DNA of 34,579 bases from Candidatus Cloacimonadota bacterium (GTDB taxonomy: Bacteria; Cloacimonadota; Cloacimonadia; Cloacimonadales; Cloacimonadaceae): positions 1 through 34,579 of the forward strand of contig JAQUJJ010000024.1 in the NCBI GenBank assembly GCA_028681035.1, in the 5' to 3' direction. The notes beneath the pieces are model-generated. The model searched no databases, was not told the DNA's origin, and saw only the letters and a list, made by a program, of their open reading frames with translations. The position numbers and the translations under genes were made by a program. The stretch's first letter is position 1. Every line of letters begins with the position of its first letter. Shown here piece after piece: positions 1-10,090 of this stretch.

Positions 1-50
1 TGAACATAGCTAATCCTTGCGTATCATTATGAGAGCCAATATTATACGGT

Positions 51-3000
51 ATGCATACGTGTCAAGTCTTTTCTTCACTAAGTTTTAAGCATATCTATTG
101 TCTGATTTTAGTTTTTGCCACAGAGTCTAAATTTAAATTTAAGAATCAACCTCGCCAACTCTTTGTAAATAATTACGCAAGCCGTTATCATTGGTGGGAT
201 AACCAGATCCTTGACTATCCAGTACGTATGCATAGCGAGATCGGTCAATATCAAGTGAACACGCAACGGAATTATTACAATTGGTGGGGGATAAGAAAAA
301 GTGGGACTATTGAACCCAATGAAACAGCATACAATGATAAAAGCTATTATCAAACCAATCAAAACGATGCCCCGGATTTCTGGCCATCTTTATCAGTAGA
401 TTGGCCATACCAGTATAAAGATAATGCTAATCCTGCAAAGCTTAGATACTCTGCTGGGGGAAAGTTCACAGTGGGTGAAGATGAAACTGGATTTGTTTCT
501 ATCACTACAATTGATAATGATGAAACCATAAGTTCTGATATTGAAATCGTAGCGGGAGGGCTTTTGGTAGTAAAGCCTGGAGTAAGCCTAAAATTTGCTC
601 CGGGAAAGGGTATCATCGCGCATGGTGCTGTGATAATTGGCAAGGATGGAGGAGCCCCGGTGGTCATGACATGCTCGGATTCAACCCAGACCTGGGACGG
701 CATCAGATTGATTCAAGACAGTGCTTCAAGCTCCTTGCCCAATCTCGAGATCAGCAATTGTGAGCTTAGCTTGTCTGATTCCCGTGCTATATATTTGAAG
801 GATTACTCGAGTGCCACCATAGATAGTTGCTGGATCGTAAACAATTCAGGCAATGGCGGCATCTACTCGGAAAATGGAAGAATCCATATCGCAAGCTCTT
901 ATATTGGGAACAACACGTTGAGCTCATCAACCAATCAGTATGGCGCAGGATTGTATCTGAAAAGCACGACTGCCGAAATAGTGAATACATACTTCGAAGA
1001 CAACACTACAGATCGGCTGGGAGGCAGCGCTTTGCACATTGCTGCCGATACAGATACAACCCGTTCGGTAGATCTTTACAATTGCTATTTTCATGGCAAT
1101 ACGGGGGATAACTATGCTTTCCAAGGCTGGGGATTACACGTGGACGATTTTCTGGGAGATGTGTCTTTGTATAATTGCTCATTTATCGAACAAGACATGC
1201 CCATCCAAAGTAACCTGGCTGAAGATGTTCATTTGACTAACTGCCTGTTTTGGAATTCTGATCCTGGGGAGCATACACTCGCATCTAACAATTTTAACTC
1301 CCCAAACAAGTTTTTGATAAGCAAATCGTATATTTCTCATGTAGATAGTTATACCATCAATGGTTTGGCCACAGTTCTGGATACCCTTTACACTGGGACT
1401 GTGTGGCTAAATTATGAGAATGGCGACTTGCTTGTGCAGCCCTATCAACGCTCACAATTGGTAAATGCCGGAAACTCTGAGATCTATTCCATCAGCAATA
1501 TCAGGAACTATCCTGATCTATTAGGCAATCCCCGGGTTTCAGGCCGGGCAATAGACATAGGCGCAATTGAAGTGATGAAACCGGAACTGACTATTAGCGA
1601 CACCATGATAGACTTTGGCATGGTGGACGTATTTTGTGTGGCGGACAGCACGATCCGGATAGAGAATACTGGAACGGAGGACTTGGAGCTGTATAGTATA
1701 AGCTTACCTACAGGTTACACAGTAGATCAGGCTTTTCCGCTCACAGTTCCCACGGGATATAGCTCAAGTAGCCCAGATAGCCTGGTCTCTTACATTGATC
1801 TGAAGGTGTCGTTTTCACCTACTCGTCACCAGACGGATTATCTGAACAAATTCATTACAATCGCTACCAATGACAGTCTCAGCCAGTCTGTTCAGATCCA
1901 TGTCTCAGGAATAGGCAGGGCGGCTGAACTCAGTATGTCAGATTCTACCCTTGTTCTGGCAGAGTTCCCGGCTAACAACACACCTTCCTTTGGAAGAGAG
2001 TTTGTAATCTTCAAAAACACAGGTAATGCAGAATTGGTGATCGACTCACTGCGGGTCTCTGCAAATTTCCAATATGCGATCAGCGATTCTATTGAGCCGG
2101 AGCGGAAAAGCACTGTGGTCGCTCCAATAGAAAGGAGTAATGGTTCAGATAGATCTCGTGGCACTCAGACAAGACAATCATCAGGTTCGCTAAGCCTTGC
2201 TTCGGTAACCACTGATCTCTATCAGCGTCAGAGTTCCAATCCACGCTTTCTGGATTATGTGAAAAATCTCACCTGGTTCGGGTTGGGGCAGATGCAGCAA
2301 CTAAGCATACCGCCCGGTGATTCGATATTTGTTCATGCTCGATACATACCTTATCTAATAACGGGTTACAGTGGTATGATAAAACTAGCGAGCAATGACC
2401 CCTACGATCCAGACCGAACTATAGTACTTTCCGGCCAAGGAATTCCTTTGGTAGTCACCGATAACCCCACCGAAACACAAGTATTTAATGTGGTATCATC
2501 AGATACTTTATGGGTTTGTCCTCAGATAGAAATCAAGTCCAGCGTTGAGGTGAGTTCCCAAGCCAGACTCACGATCAGACCCTACGATTCTGAGATTTCC
2601 GTGAAAGCAGATTCAACTAGTATGTTCCGTGTGCATGGAGAGTTACATGCCCGGCGTTCTTTGAACCAGCAGCATAGTGTATCATTTGCGGGAGTGGATT
2701 CACTATCCGGGTGGAAGGGTATTGCTTACTTGAACAGCGCAAATGGAATTTCACGGATGGATAGTGTCTTTGTGTATAACGCGAATGATTATAACCGAGT
2801 GGATGTGGGCGGTGGAGCAATCCACGCAAAGAACTACCAGACGCTCTTGTTAAACCATACTACCTTCAGAGCTAACCAATCTCAAGCCAGCGGAGGTAGC
2901 TTGTATCTTGAAAACGGTGCAGTCAATATAAGTAAATGCGACTTCCGGGATAACACCGCAGTAATGGGGGGAGCTATTTCAGCCAGAGGGTCAAATTCGG

Positions 3001-6000
3001 AGCTTAATCTGGCGTCATCTTCATTGTTTCATAACAGCGCTTTTCAAACTGGAGGTGCTGTTTTTATAGATAATGCCATAGCCTCAATCTCGTGTACTGA
3101 GTTTTATAAAAACGGTTCGGAACTTGGAGGAGCACTTGGTATCGTGGGCGATAACAGCAATGTTCTTGTAACATCCGGAAGTTTCGGGCAGAATGGCGAT
3201 GATGACTGTAGCGGTGGAGCTATCTATCATGGTGGCGGACTATTGACAATCAATGATGCATCGTCATTTACCGCAAATAGTGGATCTTCCGGAGGAGCTA
3301 TCGCCATTGAAGGGGCCACTGCTTCTCTGGTGATTGAGAATGCTGCCTTTAACCAAAACACTGCCGTAGTTCATGGCGGTGCGATTACTTCGAGCGGAGG
3401 GTTGCTTGTGTTGGAAGCATCAACATTCGATGACTGTTCCGCAGATTATGGGAATGGTGGAGGCCTTGCGCTGTTTGAATCAGAATACACTATCATCAGA
3501 AACAGGTTTACTGATTGCCGGGCAGATTCCATAAGCGGCAAAGGTGGATCAGTTTACATCGAAAACACTCCATCCCAAAAAGGGAATGGGCAGACAAAAC
3601 AATCAACAAGCCTCCGGGAATTGAGATCTAATGAGATAAGTCTGTCACGTTCATACGCTGGTGGAGCAGTGTATCTGAAGGGTGGAGGAGACGTAGTTAG
3701 CAACGCCATATATGAAAACAAAGCATCTCGAGGTGCGGGTATTTATCTGAAGGATTCCATCGGTCGTTTTGAGAATAATACCATTGCTGACAATATCGCT
3801 TTAGATACCGGATGGGCTATGGCCTGCGAAGACTTGGGTGTAGAAATCAAGAACACCATCATTTGGAGCGATAAAACGAAAATTGGGGGTGCGATTCATT
3901 GTGTCGATGCTCAGGCCATTGATTTGGTAAACTGTGCTTACGATGATTCGCAACAGCTAACCAGCGGCACATTGATAGCAGTAACAATGCAGAATTGCAT
4001 ATCGGAGGATCCTGCCTTTGCGATAACAAGTCCTACCCCATATCAGCTATTAAACACATCGTTGTGTGTAAATGGAGGCACAAGGAGTTCAAACCTGGAT
4101 GGGGTGGATGCCTTGGGGAACCCCAGGATCAATGTCAGTAATGGTACACCCATAATCGACATAGGTGCTTACGAGTTTATGGGTCCTTATTGGGTATGCA
4201 CCAGAGATACAATTCCTGACTATGTTGAGATAACCTATTCCCCCACCCACTTCGACAACGATCTTTACATCACAAATACGGGAACCCTACATCTCGATCC
4301 CGGAGTATCGTTTTTGGCTCAGAATAACTCGATGATCAAAGTAAATGGTTCAGTTGATGCTCAAGGAACAGAGACCGCAGGGATCAGCTTTAGTACAGCA
4401 CCGGGAAACCCATCCTGGTACGGTTTCAGCTTTGAAGGTGGTATTACTGCCGGGAGGTCTACCTTCAGGCATTGCTCATTCACAAATGGGAAGGCCTATC
4501 CAGACGAGACACACGCAGGCCATGACGCCTCCAACGGTGGAGTAATATATATCGATGGAAATCCAGCCATACTATTAGACTACTGTTCATTCACTAATAA
4601 CCAAGCCAAAGATAGCGGTGGAGCATTATTCATCACCAATTTCTCAGCAATGGATTCCTTACGGATAACAAACTCTCAGTTCAGCACAAACAAGGTGAAA
4701 GAAGGCTCAGGAGGCGCAATTTGCTCTGTTGATTCGAAATTGTATTTGCAAGACAATCAATTCAGCTTGAATACTGCGGGTTATCCTCTGGATCCAGGTT
4801 TTATTCCATCTCTACATGGATTCTGTGGGGGCGCAATTGCGCTAGTTAAAAAAGATATTTCTGTAGAGCATACCATTCTGGATAACCTATTTCAAGCAAA
4901 CTCTGCTGTTTGTACCGGGGGTGGGATTTACGCGTATGAAGGAGTACTGCGGATTATAGGGAATCAGTTTATTGATAGTATTGCTTTGGGTGTGGATAAA
5001 TCTGGCTATTGTTCTGATGTCTATGGAGGAGGTGCCATTGGTATTGTTAGTGGAGCAAATTCGGTTATTAACATGAACACCTTTGATTCTAACTATGCAT
5101 ATGCTGGAGGTGCCATCCTCAACAATGATTCAGTGTCTAATGTCGCAGATAATACGTTTAACGGCAATAAAGCCCAGTTTGGTGGTGCGATCCAACTTAT
5201 CAATATAGACTCACCGAATAACCTTACCAGGAACCTGTTCAATGCTAATGGAACGGCAGATTCGACAAGTTGCCTTATTGGCGGAGCTGTCAGGATGCAA
5301 GACTGCGAGTCCAATGTGGAAATCAGCCTCTCGAGGTTTATTGCCAACTCATGTAATGACAAGGGTGGTGCGATAGCAATTCAAAACTCAAATGGACTCA
5401 TCTTGGTTAACAACCAGATCAGCAGTAATAGCGCAGTAAACGGTGGGGGCATATTCCTTGATGATTCAGAAATTAGCTTCAGTAACAACACCTTAGCTCA
5501 TAACGTAGGGACAACCTCCGGAGGAGGAGTCTATATCGATGGCTCGAGAATGGAATCAACCAATAACCTGCACTGGTCAAATATGGCACCAACTGGTTTT
5601 GAGGTTCGCTTGTTAGGGGGATCAACGATGCCTGTGTGTAACAGCTTTATACGCCAAACACCAAGTGCCGTAGAGTGTCAAACCGGTTCCATGATATCCT
5701 TCACGGATTGCCAGGGCGACATAGATCAAGCTCCCCTATTGATCAATGACTCACACAACTATAATCTCAAACCGGATAGTCCTTGCGTCAACAGTGGTGA
5801 TGTAAATTTGTATTACACTCTGACAGATCTGAACTTAAGGAATAGAATCGTTGGTGGCAGGATTGACATAGGTGCTTATGAGTATAGCGGGACAACAATT
5901 GAAGGCAGCCCTGTTGACTCTCTTACAATCTGGGATGATACATGCATAACCATAGTAGCCCCAGTTATCCTATCAGATGGTAGGAAACTGATTATTGACG

Positions 6001-7718
6001 ATAACGTTTCAGTATTCTTTGAAGAAAATGGCTCATTGTATGTGGAAAACAGCACTCTAGAAGCCCGTAATAACGTATCGTTTGTTTCTGAAACACCTAT
6101 TCCCGGCTATCATATCACACTTAAGGATGCAACTCCTGTTTCGTTGATTGGGACAAGTGCTTTGGGAGTTAAACTGAAAACTGAAGCAACATTCTTGAGT
6201 GTTGAAAACAGTGTCTTCAACAATAGCTTTTTATCCCACAATAATCAGAGTCTGGTGCTTAGTAATTCAGAGTTCTCCGCTTCCAACCTGGATGCCGTGA
6301 ATACAAGCATATCCAACGACACTCTGATGGTATCCATAGTCGGTTCTTACTTCCATGATAAACCCGATTCGACGGCAATTCGTATCTATTCCTACCCCAG
6401 TTTCATAATCACAGACAATACAATATCTAACTATTACACTGGGATATCCTTATTCGAATCCGGACAAGGGAAGGTCTTTTCCTTAGGGGGAAACAACATC
6501 GAAGGTAATCAATACGGCTATGGAATCCAAGCTTACCACTCTAACATCGAAATGAATTCGTTCGGTGCCGTTAAACACAACTATATTGGTCTAGGAGGCT
6601 TGCGAAACTCAAGTTTGTACTTAGCTGGGAATAAAGAACCTCCTTATCAGACATTTTTCAATAATTACTCGGATGAAATGGCTTTTACCCATGATAGCTT
6701 TCCGAAGGATATTAGGCATAACCTAATCTATGACAGTTTGCATCCGTCAGATGCTTTGCTCCGGTGCACTAATTGCGATGAGTCAACTCAGCATGATGTT
6801 TCATATAACTATTGGAATTTGTCTGATCCTCTAGGGTTGATTTCACCTTCTGAACGCTTTTCTTGTGATCCAATATGGGATATGGACGCCAATATGGTAC
6901 CGGAAATTGCTGCAGATCAGGATCTATTTGAGCTTGCCAAGTATAATCTGAGAATCGGACACAATGACATGGCAGTGATTCAATTCAAGGATTTGATAGA
7001 GAATTACCCGGATACCCAGTACAAAGAAGAAGCTGCAAAGTTACTCATGGCGGCAGGCGGATCAAGCAGTGCAGCGATATATGACCTGCAACACTTCTAT
7101 GCTACCGAACCAAATCTGCATAACGAGATAGGGATTGAAAAACTGGCAGATTATCTGGTCAACTATTGCAATCTCAAGTTGGAAGATTATCAGGCTGTCG
7201 TAGATTGGTATGAGGATATCATATTGAATCCACCATCTGTTGCTGACTCGATTTATGCGGTAATAGATTTGGGTTACACCTACCTGCTTATGAATGCAGC
7301 AGATGATCGAGCCCAATATGTGGGAAAATACACTCAGTACATCCCAAAATCATTGCAAACCTTCAGACGAAACCTGGATGGATACATCAACCAACTTCTG
7401 CATTCGACTCCTTCAAGTTCGAACGTGCCGCCAGTTCCAATCTCGTTTGTTTTACATCAAAACTATCCCAATCCGTTCAACCCTACCACCACAATAGCCT
7501 TTGAGATTCCAGAAGATGCTCCGGCGCAACTGGCTATTTATAACATTCGCGGGCAGTTGGTCAAGGAAATACGGTATGAGTCCCTTACCAAAGGCTACCA
7601 TAGACTGGTATGGGATGGCAGAGACCGGAACAACAGGTCAGTGGGATCAGGAGTTTACTTCTACCGGATGACCTACAAAGGCAGAGCAATAACCAAGAAA
7701 ATGTGCATTGTGAAATAG
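51..7718 (+). CDS. Giant exported parallel beta-helix protein with C-terminal sorting tail
   Basis: This 2555-residue protein is probably displayed on or released from the cell surface; no enzymatic residues are recognised. In order it shows: a beta-helix module to about residue 510 closing with GNPRVSGRAIDIGAIE; two ASH/choice-of-anchor-like domains (about 510-805, with DFGMVDVF and ENTGTEDLEL); a second helix module (about 815-1380) rich in GGAI/GGAL turns and closing GNPRIN...IDIGAYE; a third (about 1385-1945) closing GGRIDIGAYE; a fourth (to about 2290); a TPR-like helical stretch (about 2293-2440); and a 90-residue tail starting at HQNYPNPFNPTTT. That tail is the T9SS type A/FlgD-Ig-like sorting domain. 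An in-frame stop at 30-32 forces the start to 51 or later, but there is no convincing ribosome binding site and the N-terminal hydrophobic stretch (about residues 13-23) is a poor signal peptide. The true N-terminus may therefore be lost or altered. Confidence 0.88.
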   Translation: MHTCQVFSSLSFKHIYCLILVFATESKFKFKNQPRQLFVNNYASRYHWWDNQILDYPVRMHSEIGQYQVNTQRNYYNWWGIRKSGTIEPNETAYNDKSYYQTNQNDAPDFWPSLSVDWPYQYKDNANPAKLRYSAGGKFTVGEDETGFVSITTIDNDETISSDIEIVAGGLLVVKPGVSLKFAPGKGIIAHGAVIIGKDGGAPVVMTCSDSTQTWDGIRLIQDSASSSLPNLEISNCELSLSDSRAIYLKDYSSATIDSCWIVNNSGNGGIYSENGRIHIASSYIGNNTLSSSTNQYGAGLYLKSTTAEIVNTYFEDNTTDRLGGSALHIAADTDTTRSVDLYNCYFHGNTGDNYAFQGWGLHVDDFLGDVSLYNCSFIEQDMPIQSNLAEDVHLTNCLFWNSDPGEHTLASNNFNSPNKFLISKSYISHVDSYTINGLATVLDTLYTGTVWLNYENGDLLVQPYQRSQLVNAGNSEIYSISNIRNYPDLLGNPRVSGRAIDIGAIEVMKPELTISDTMIDFGMVDVFCVADSTIRIENTGTEDLELYSISLPTGYTVDQAFPLTVPTGYSSSSPDSLVSYIDLKVSFSPTRHQTDYLNKFITIATNDSLSQSVQIHVSGIGRAAELSMSDSTLVLAEFPANNTPSFGREFVIFKNTGNAELVIDSLRVSANFQYAISDSIEPERKSTVVAPIERSNGSDRSRGTQTRQSSGSLSLASVTTDLYQRQSSNPRFLDYVKNLTWFGLGQMQQLSIPPGDSIFVHARYIPYLITGYSGMIKLASNDPYDPDRTIVLSGQGIPLVVTDNPTETQVFNVVSSDTLWVCPQIEIKSSVEVSSQARLTIRPYDSEISVKADSTSMFRVHGELHARRSLNQQHSVSFAGVDSLSGWKGIAYLNSANGISRMDSVFVYNANDYNRVDVGGGAIHAKNYQTLLLNHTTFRANQSQASGGSLYLENGAVNISKCDFRDNTAVMGGAISARGSNSELNLASSSLFHNSAFQTGGAVFIDNAIASISCTEFYKNGSELGGALGIVGDNSNVLVTSGSFGQNGDDDCSGGAIYHGGGLLTINDASSFTANSGSSGGAIAIEGATASLVIENAAFNQNTAVVHGGAITSSGGLLVLEASTFDDCSADYGNGGGLALFESEYTIIRNRFTDCRADSISGKGGSVYIENTPSQKGNGQTKQSTSLRELRSNEISLSRSYAGGAVYLKGGGDVVSNAIYENKASRGAGIYLKDSIGRFENNTIADNIALDTGWAMACEDLGVEIKNTIIWSDKTKIGGAIHCVDAQAIDLVNCAYDDSQQLTSGTLIAVTMQNCISEDPAFAITSPTPYQLLNTSLCVNGGTRSSNLDGVDALGNPRINVSNGTPIIDIGAYEFMGPYWVCTRDTIPDYVEITYSPTHFDNDLYITNTGTLHLDPGVSFLAQNNSMIKVNGSVDAQGTETAGISFSTAPGNPSWYGFSFEGGITAGRSTFRHCSFTNGKAYPDETHAGHDASNGGVIYIDGNPAILLDYCSFTNNQAKDSGGALFITNFSAMDSLRITNSQFSTNKVKEGSGGAICSVDSKLYLQDNQFSLNTAGYPLDPGFIPSLHGFCGGAIALVKKDISVEHTILDNLFQANSAVCTGGGIYAYEGVLRIIGNQFIDSIALGVDKSGYCSDVYGGGAIGIVSGANSVINMNTFDSNYAYAGGAILNNDSVSNVADNTFNGNKAQFGGAIQLINIDSPNNLTRNLFNANGTADSTSCLIGGAVRMQDCESNVEISLSRFIANSCNDKGGAIAIQNSNGLILVNNQISSNSAVNGGGIFLDDSEISFSNNTLAHNVGTTSGGGVYIDGSRMESTNNLHWSNMAPTGFEVRLLGGSTMPVCNSFIRQTPSAVECQTGSMISFTDCQGDIDQAPLLINDSHNYNLKPDSPCVNSGDVNLYYTLTDLNLRNRIVGGRIDIGAYEYSGTTIEGSPVDSLTIWDDTCITIVAPVILSDGRKLIIDDNVSVFFEENGSLYVENSTLEARNNVSFVSETPIPGYHITLKDATPVSLIGTSALGVKLKTEATFLSVENSVFNNSFLSHNNQSLVLSNSEFSASNLDAVNTSISNDTLMVSIVGSYFHDKPDSTAIRIYSYPSFIITDNTISNYYTGISLFESGQGKVFSLGGNNIEGNQYGYGIQAYHSNIEMNSFGAVKHNYIGLGGLRNSSLYLAGNKEPPYQTFFNNYSDEMAFTHDSFPKDIRHNLIYDSLHPSDALLRCTNCDESTQHDVSYNYWNLSDPLGLISPSERFSCDPIWDMDANMVPEIAADQDLFELAKYNLRIGHNDMAVIQFKDLIENYPDTQYKEEAAKLLMAAGGSSSAAIYDLQHFYATEPNLHNEIGIEKLADYLVNYCNLKLEDYQAVVDWYEDIILNPPSVADSIYAVIDLGYTYLLMNAADDRAQYVGKYTQYIPKSLQTFRRNLDGYINQLLHSTPSSSNVPPVPISFVLHQNYPNPFNPTTTIAFEIPEDAPAQLAIYNIRGQLVKEIRYESLTKGYHRLVWDGRDRNNRSVGSGVYFYRMTYKGRAITKKMCIVK

Positions 7719-7776
7719 TATCAAATAACTATGAGATGCATTGATCACTCAACATAGACATGCATCTTTGCTGATC

Positions 7777-7827
7777 AGAATGACTCGTGGAACAGTGGAA
7801 TAACTTATCACGAGTCATTCTGTTTTT
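7777..7827 (+). terminator. Rho-independent terminator after the giant beta-helix gene
   Basis: A perfect 13-bp stem (AGAATGACTCGTG at 7777-7789 and its complement at 7809-7821) encloses a 19-nt loop and is followed by GTTTTT. It lies 58 nt after the stop codon at 7718. It also marks the edge of host sequence, since the broken phage terminase starts at 7826 on the other strand. Confidence 0.8.
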
Positions 7828-8544
7828 ACGATGATAAGGTCAAGACCTGCATATCTTCGAGAGAGAAGCGCAAAATCGCTCTTTGGTGCGTTTTCAGAAC
7901 TGATTGGAGTGTTGTATCAACTTCCGGGTTATCTGCCCGTATTTCGCTTAAAATGAGCTCCTGAAACTGGCAGATGGCATAGTTGGGATGCACCAGATTA
8001 CCGAGCCAGATGATCTTGCCACTGCCATCTGGTGCCAAGGCTCCGGCAAGCTCCTGGGATATCTTCTCCATGCGTCTCTTGCCAATAGACTGGTTGCCCA
8101 TGTTCTCTTCTTTGTCTATATCGTCACAGACGATTAGCCCGGGACGCTTGGCAGTCTTAGGATTGATAGTTCCCCTGTGAGACTGTTTAATACTTCTGGC
8201 TCTGATCCTGGATTTATTCTTGAGATAGAAGTCCAGATCGGATAGACCACTCCCATAAGCACCGTTTTGCCCAGCCCACGAAAACCGGTAATGGCGATGA
8301 TGCCTGAGCCCTTATCAGTTTCATCGAACATGGTCTCATGCGCTGGGCAAAAAGGTAGTGGGAATATATGTGGAAAGTAAGTATGGCAGAAGAACGAGAA
8401 GGCATCCCAACCAGTCCCGTTTGTTCGTCTTATCCTCTCGGACTTGGCTTCAGGATTATCGTCTATAAAAGGCAAGACGGAGATCGTTTTAGATGCGATC
8501 TCCGCCAGTGCTTTGTTATGTCGCTGAATGAACTTCTTAGACAT
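7826..8544 (-). pseudogene. Phage terminase large subunit, internally deleted, frameshifted and truncated
   Basis: The DNA-packaging ATPase of the Mu-like phage is present only as pieces. The first frame (8544 to 8134) starts MSKKFIQRHN and carries Walker A as GFRGLGKT (residues 87-94), then reads YPIWTSISRI and runs out of frame to a stop. A second frame, open upstream of 8101 and ending at 7826, carries DFYLKNKSRIRARSIKQS, Walker B as GLIVCDDIDKEEN and LGNLVHPNYAICQF. The two halves are each recognisable as TerL but join in different frames, with far fewer residues between Walker A and B than normal. I infer an internal deletion with frameshift near 8215-8260. The nuclease domain is absent; the reading frame stops after RFSLEDMQVL. 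Packaging cannot work from this copy. Confidence 0.85.
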
Positions 8545-8553
8545 AACGGGGAC

Positions 8554-8721
8554 TCACTCCAACACCCAGCAAGCTGTGTGTCGGGGACCCCGAGGACTTG
8601 GAGGGTAACCATGAAAGTGCGGAGCCGGAGGCGACGGCTCGGCTTGGCTGGTTTGGAGGGTATGCAGGGTAGGCTGGTTTGGTTTGGAGGCAACCATGTC
8701 CGTGGTTGTAATTTTATCCAT
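8554..8721 (-). CDS. Small Pro-rich phage ORF, function unknown
   Basis: A 55-residue ORF not tied to any known family. Its ATG (8721) overlaps the stop of the upstream DUF1804-like gene in an ATGGATAA arrangement, and its TGA lies 9 nt before the terminase ATG (8544), so it fits the tight leftward operon exactly. The product begins MDKITTTDMV and is then dominated by Pro, Ser, Thr and Gln, with no predicted fold. Position and coupling support it as a real gene; composition does not, and it could equally be non-coding filler. Confidence 0.4.
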   Translation of the reverse strand: MDKITTTDMVASKPNQPTLHTLQTSQAEPSPPAPHFHGYPPSPRGPRHTACWVLE

Positions 8722-9163
8722 TTCTGACTCTTAGGTACTCTGCGAGATCAAGAACGATACCCTGAAACTGTTTGAGCAAAGTCTCATGACCCTTTTCGAT
8801 CATGAAGTCGGTCACCTGATCCAGGAAGCGGACGATGTAATCGTTCAACTCCTTGGATGGCTCGGAGTCTTTCTGGTTCTGTTTGATGAGTGAGACCAGG
8901 CTCTGCAGAGCGGTGTCTGCCGGATTCTTGGCATATTCTCTAAGTGCCTGGATGAGTGCTCGCTTGCGGGCGATACCGATCTCATGGTCGAGCTTGCGCT
9001 CTTCTTTGAACAGCTCATCCCACTTGCTCTGCTTGATCCACTTGCGGACGGTGATATCGGAAACTCCGAAGATCACCGCCAGCTCAGTGGGATCGGTCTT
9101 GCCGTTCAGATAGGCTTCTTTGCAGTTGTCCCGCTTGATGCGGAACTCCAGTGCGTTACTCAT
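8714..9163 (-). CDS. DUF1804-like phage DNA-binding protein, probable terminase small subunit
   Basis: A 149-residue protein with an N-terminal helix-turn-helix (about residues 18-45: AYLNGKTDPTELAVIFGVSD then ITVRKWIKQSKW) followed by long charged helices. The layout matches the DUF1804 family of Mu-like phages, which sits directly before the large terminase and is thought to act as the small subunit that recognises packaging sites. The ATG at 9163 overlaps the stop of the preceding HTH gene by 8 nt (ATGAGTAA), implying translational coupling. The downstream neighbour is the broken terminase. The family call is from motif pattern and gene order; the packaging role is inferred. Confidence 0.7.
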   Translation of the reverse strand: MSNALEFRIKRDNCKEAYLNGKTDPTELAVIFGVSDITVRKWIKQSKWDELFKEERKLDHEIGIARKRALIQALREYAKNPADTALQSLVSLIKQNQKDSEPSKELNDYIVRFLDQVTDFMIEKGHETLLKQFQGIVLDLAEYLRVRNG

Positions 9164-9407
9164 ACTCAGGGCGTACCTTGTATTTATCTAAGTAAGCATT
9201 GAGGTCTTTGCCCTTGCAGCGCAGTTGACCATTCTCTTTGGTGCGGAAAGCAGGCAGAGGATTGGCGATGTCCCGTATCCAGCGGTAAACGCTGGAACGG
9301 TCAACCCGGAGGATATCGGCTATCTCATCCGTGCGGTAGTTGCGTTCATCTTTGAAGATACTCATTATTTCTATAACCTCTGCTGTATTGGTATTCATAG
9401 GTGCCAT
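9156..9407 (-). CDS. Excisionase/MerR-type helix-turn-helix protein of the Mu-like phage
   Basis: An 83-residue DNA-binding protein. Residues about 22-46 (NYRTDEIADILRVDRSSVYR plus WIRDI) form a classical helix-turn-helix, and the ensuing LPAFRT...GQLRCKGKDLNAYL is the wing and C-terminal helix of the HTH_17/excisionase-like fold. The ATG at 9407 has a GGAG 8 nt upstream. It is coupled to the next gene by an 8-nt overlap. It is likely a phage regulator or small DNA-architectural protein; its exact role cannot be read from the sequence. Confidence 0.7.
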   Translation of the reverse strand: MAPMNTNTAEVIEIMSIFKDERNYRTDEIADILRVDRSSVYRWIRDIANPLPAFRTKENGQLRCKGKDLNAYLDKYKVRPEYE

Positions 9408-9466
9408 TATTCATTCTCCCGTATTTAGTTCAAATACACTTGCATTAGGATACCAATCATTCTTAA

Positions 9467-10090
9467 TCACAGGGTGCTGAAGTTGAGCACGATCTGACGC
9501 GGTTGTCCGGACTCATCCTTCTCGTAGAAGGTGATATACTGCTTGGTGGAGATGACCTGGATAGCCTGATCGATCAGTTCCATCGCTTCCTTCCAGGTTT
9601 GATCCTTAATGTTGTATCTACGTAGTCTGAGGATACGGTACTTGGCGATCTCGCCTTTCTTATCCACCTGGAAGGCTTCACCGATGATGGCTCTGAGATT
9701 GGCATTGGAGTCGGATGTCCAGGCTTTCAGGCACTCATCGATCTTCTGCTTGGCAAGCTGGAGTTCGATGCCGAACTGGATACGTTCTTTGAACCTGATA
9801 TCCACCCGGTTCTGTCCGTCAAAGCTGTTGAGGATGGCATTACCCTTCCATTCCAGTCCGTTCTTCTCAGCTACCTCTTCCAGGTAGAGTTCCACTTCCT
9901 CAAAGAGCTTGGCTTTGTCTCTGATGATGCGTTCCTGGAGTTTCTTGGCTCGTTCGATGGTCTTGTTCACAATGGCATCCTGCTTGAGGATTTCCGGCTT
10001 GATAATCGAGATGGGGATGCTCTGTCCGTTAGCATCGGTCTTGGTGCGGTCGGCGGTTTTCTTAGGCTTGGGGGTCTTGGGGGTTTCCAT
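9467..10090 (-). CDS. DUF3164 family protein of Mu-like phage
   Basis: A 207-residue protein of a family common in early regions of Mu-like transposable phages. Recognisable blocks are the coiled-coil-like KLFEEVELYLEEVAEKNGLEW, the NSFDGQNRVDIRFKERIQFG strand region, the AFQVDKKGEIAKYRILRLRR block and the C-terminal QVISTKQYITFYEKD. The biochemical role of DUF3164 is unknown. The ATG at 10090 has AAGGAG 8 nt upstream. The gene overlaps the end of the GemA-like gene by 29 nt, as expected in a compact phage operon. The N-terminal 25 residues are Lys/Pro/Thr-rich and probably disordered. Confidence 0.82.
   Translation of the reverse strand: METPKTPKPKKTADRTKTDANGQSIPISIIKPEILKQDAIVNKTIERAKKLQERIIRDKAKLFEEVELYLEEVAEKNGLEWKGNAILNSFDGQNRVDIRFKERIQFGIELQLAKQKIDECLKAWTSDSNANLRAIIGEAFQVDKKGEIAKYRILRLRRYNIKDQTWKEAMELIDQAIQVISTKQYITFYEKDESGQPRQIVLNFSTL

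Noticed and set aside
7719..7830. Right end of the Mu-like prophage
   Set aside because: No TGTCACAGTG-like end or matching target duplication is present; the segment is the host gene's terminator followed directly by truncated terminase.
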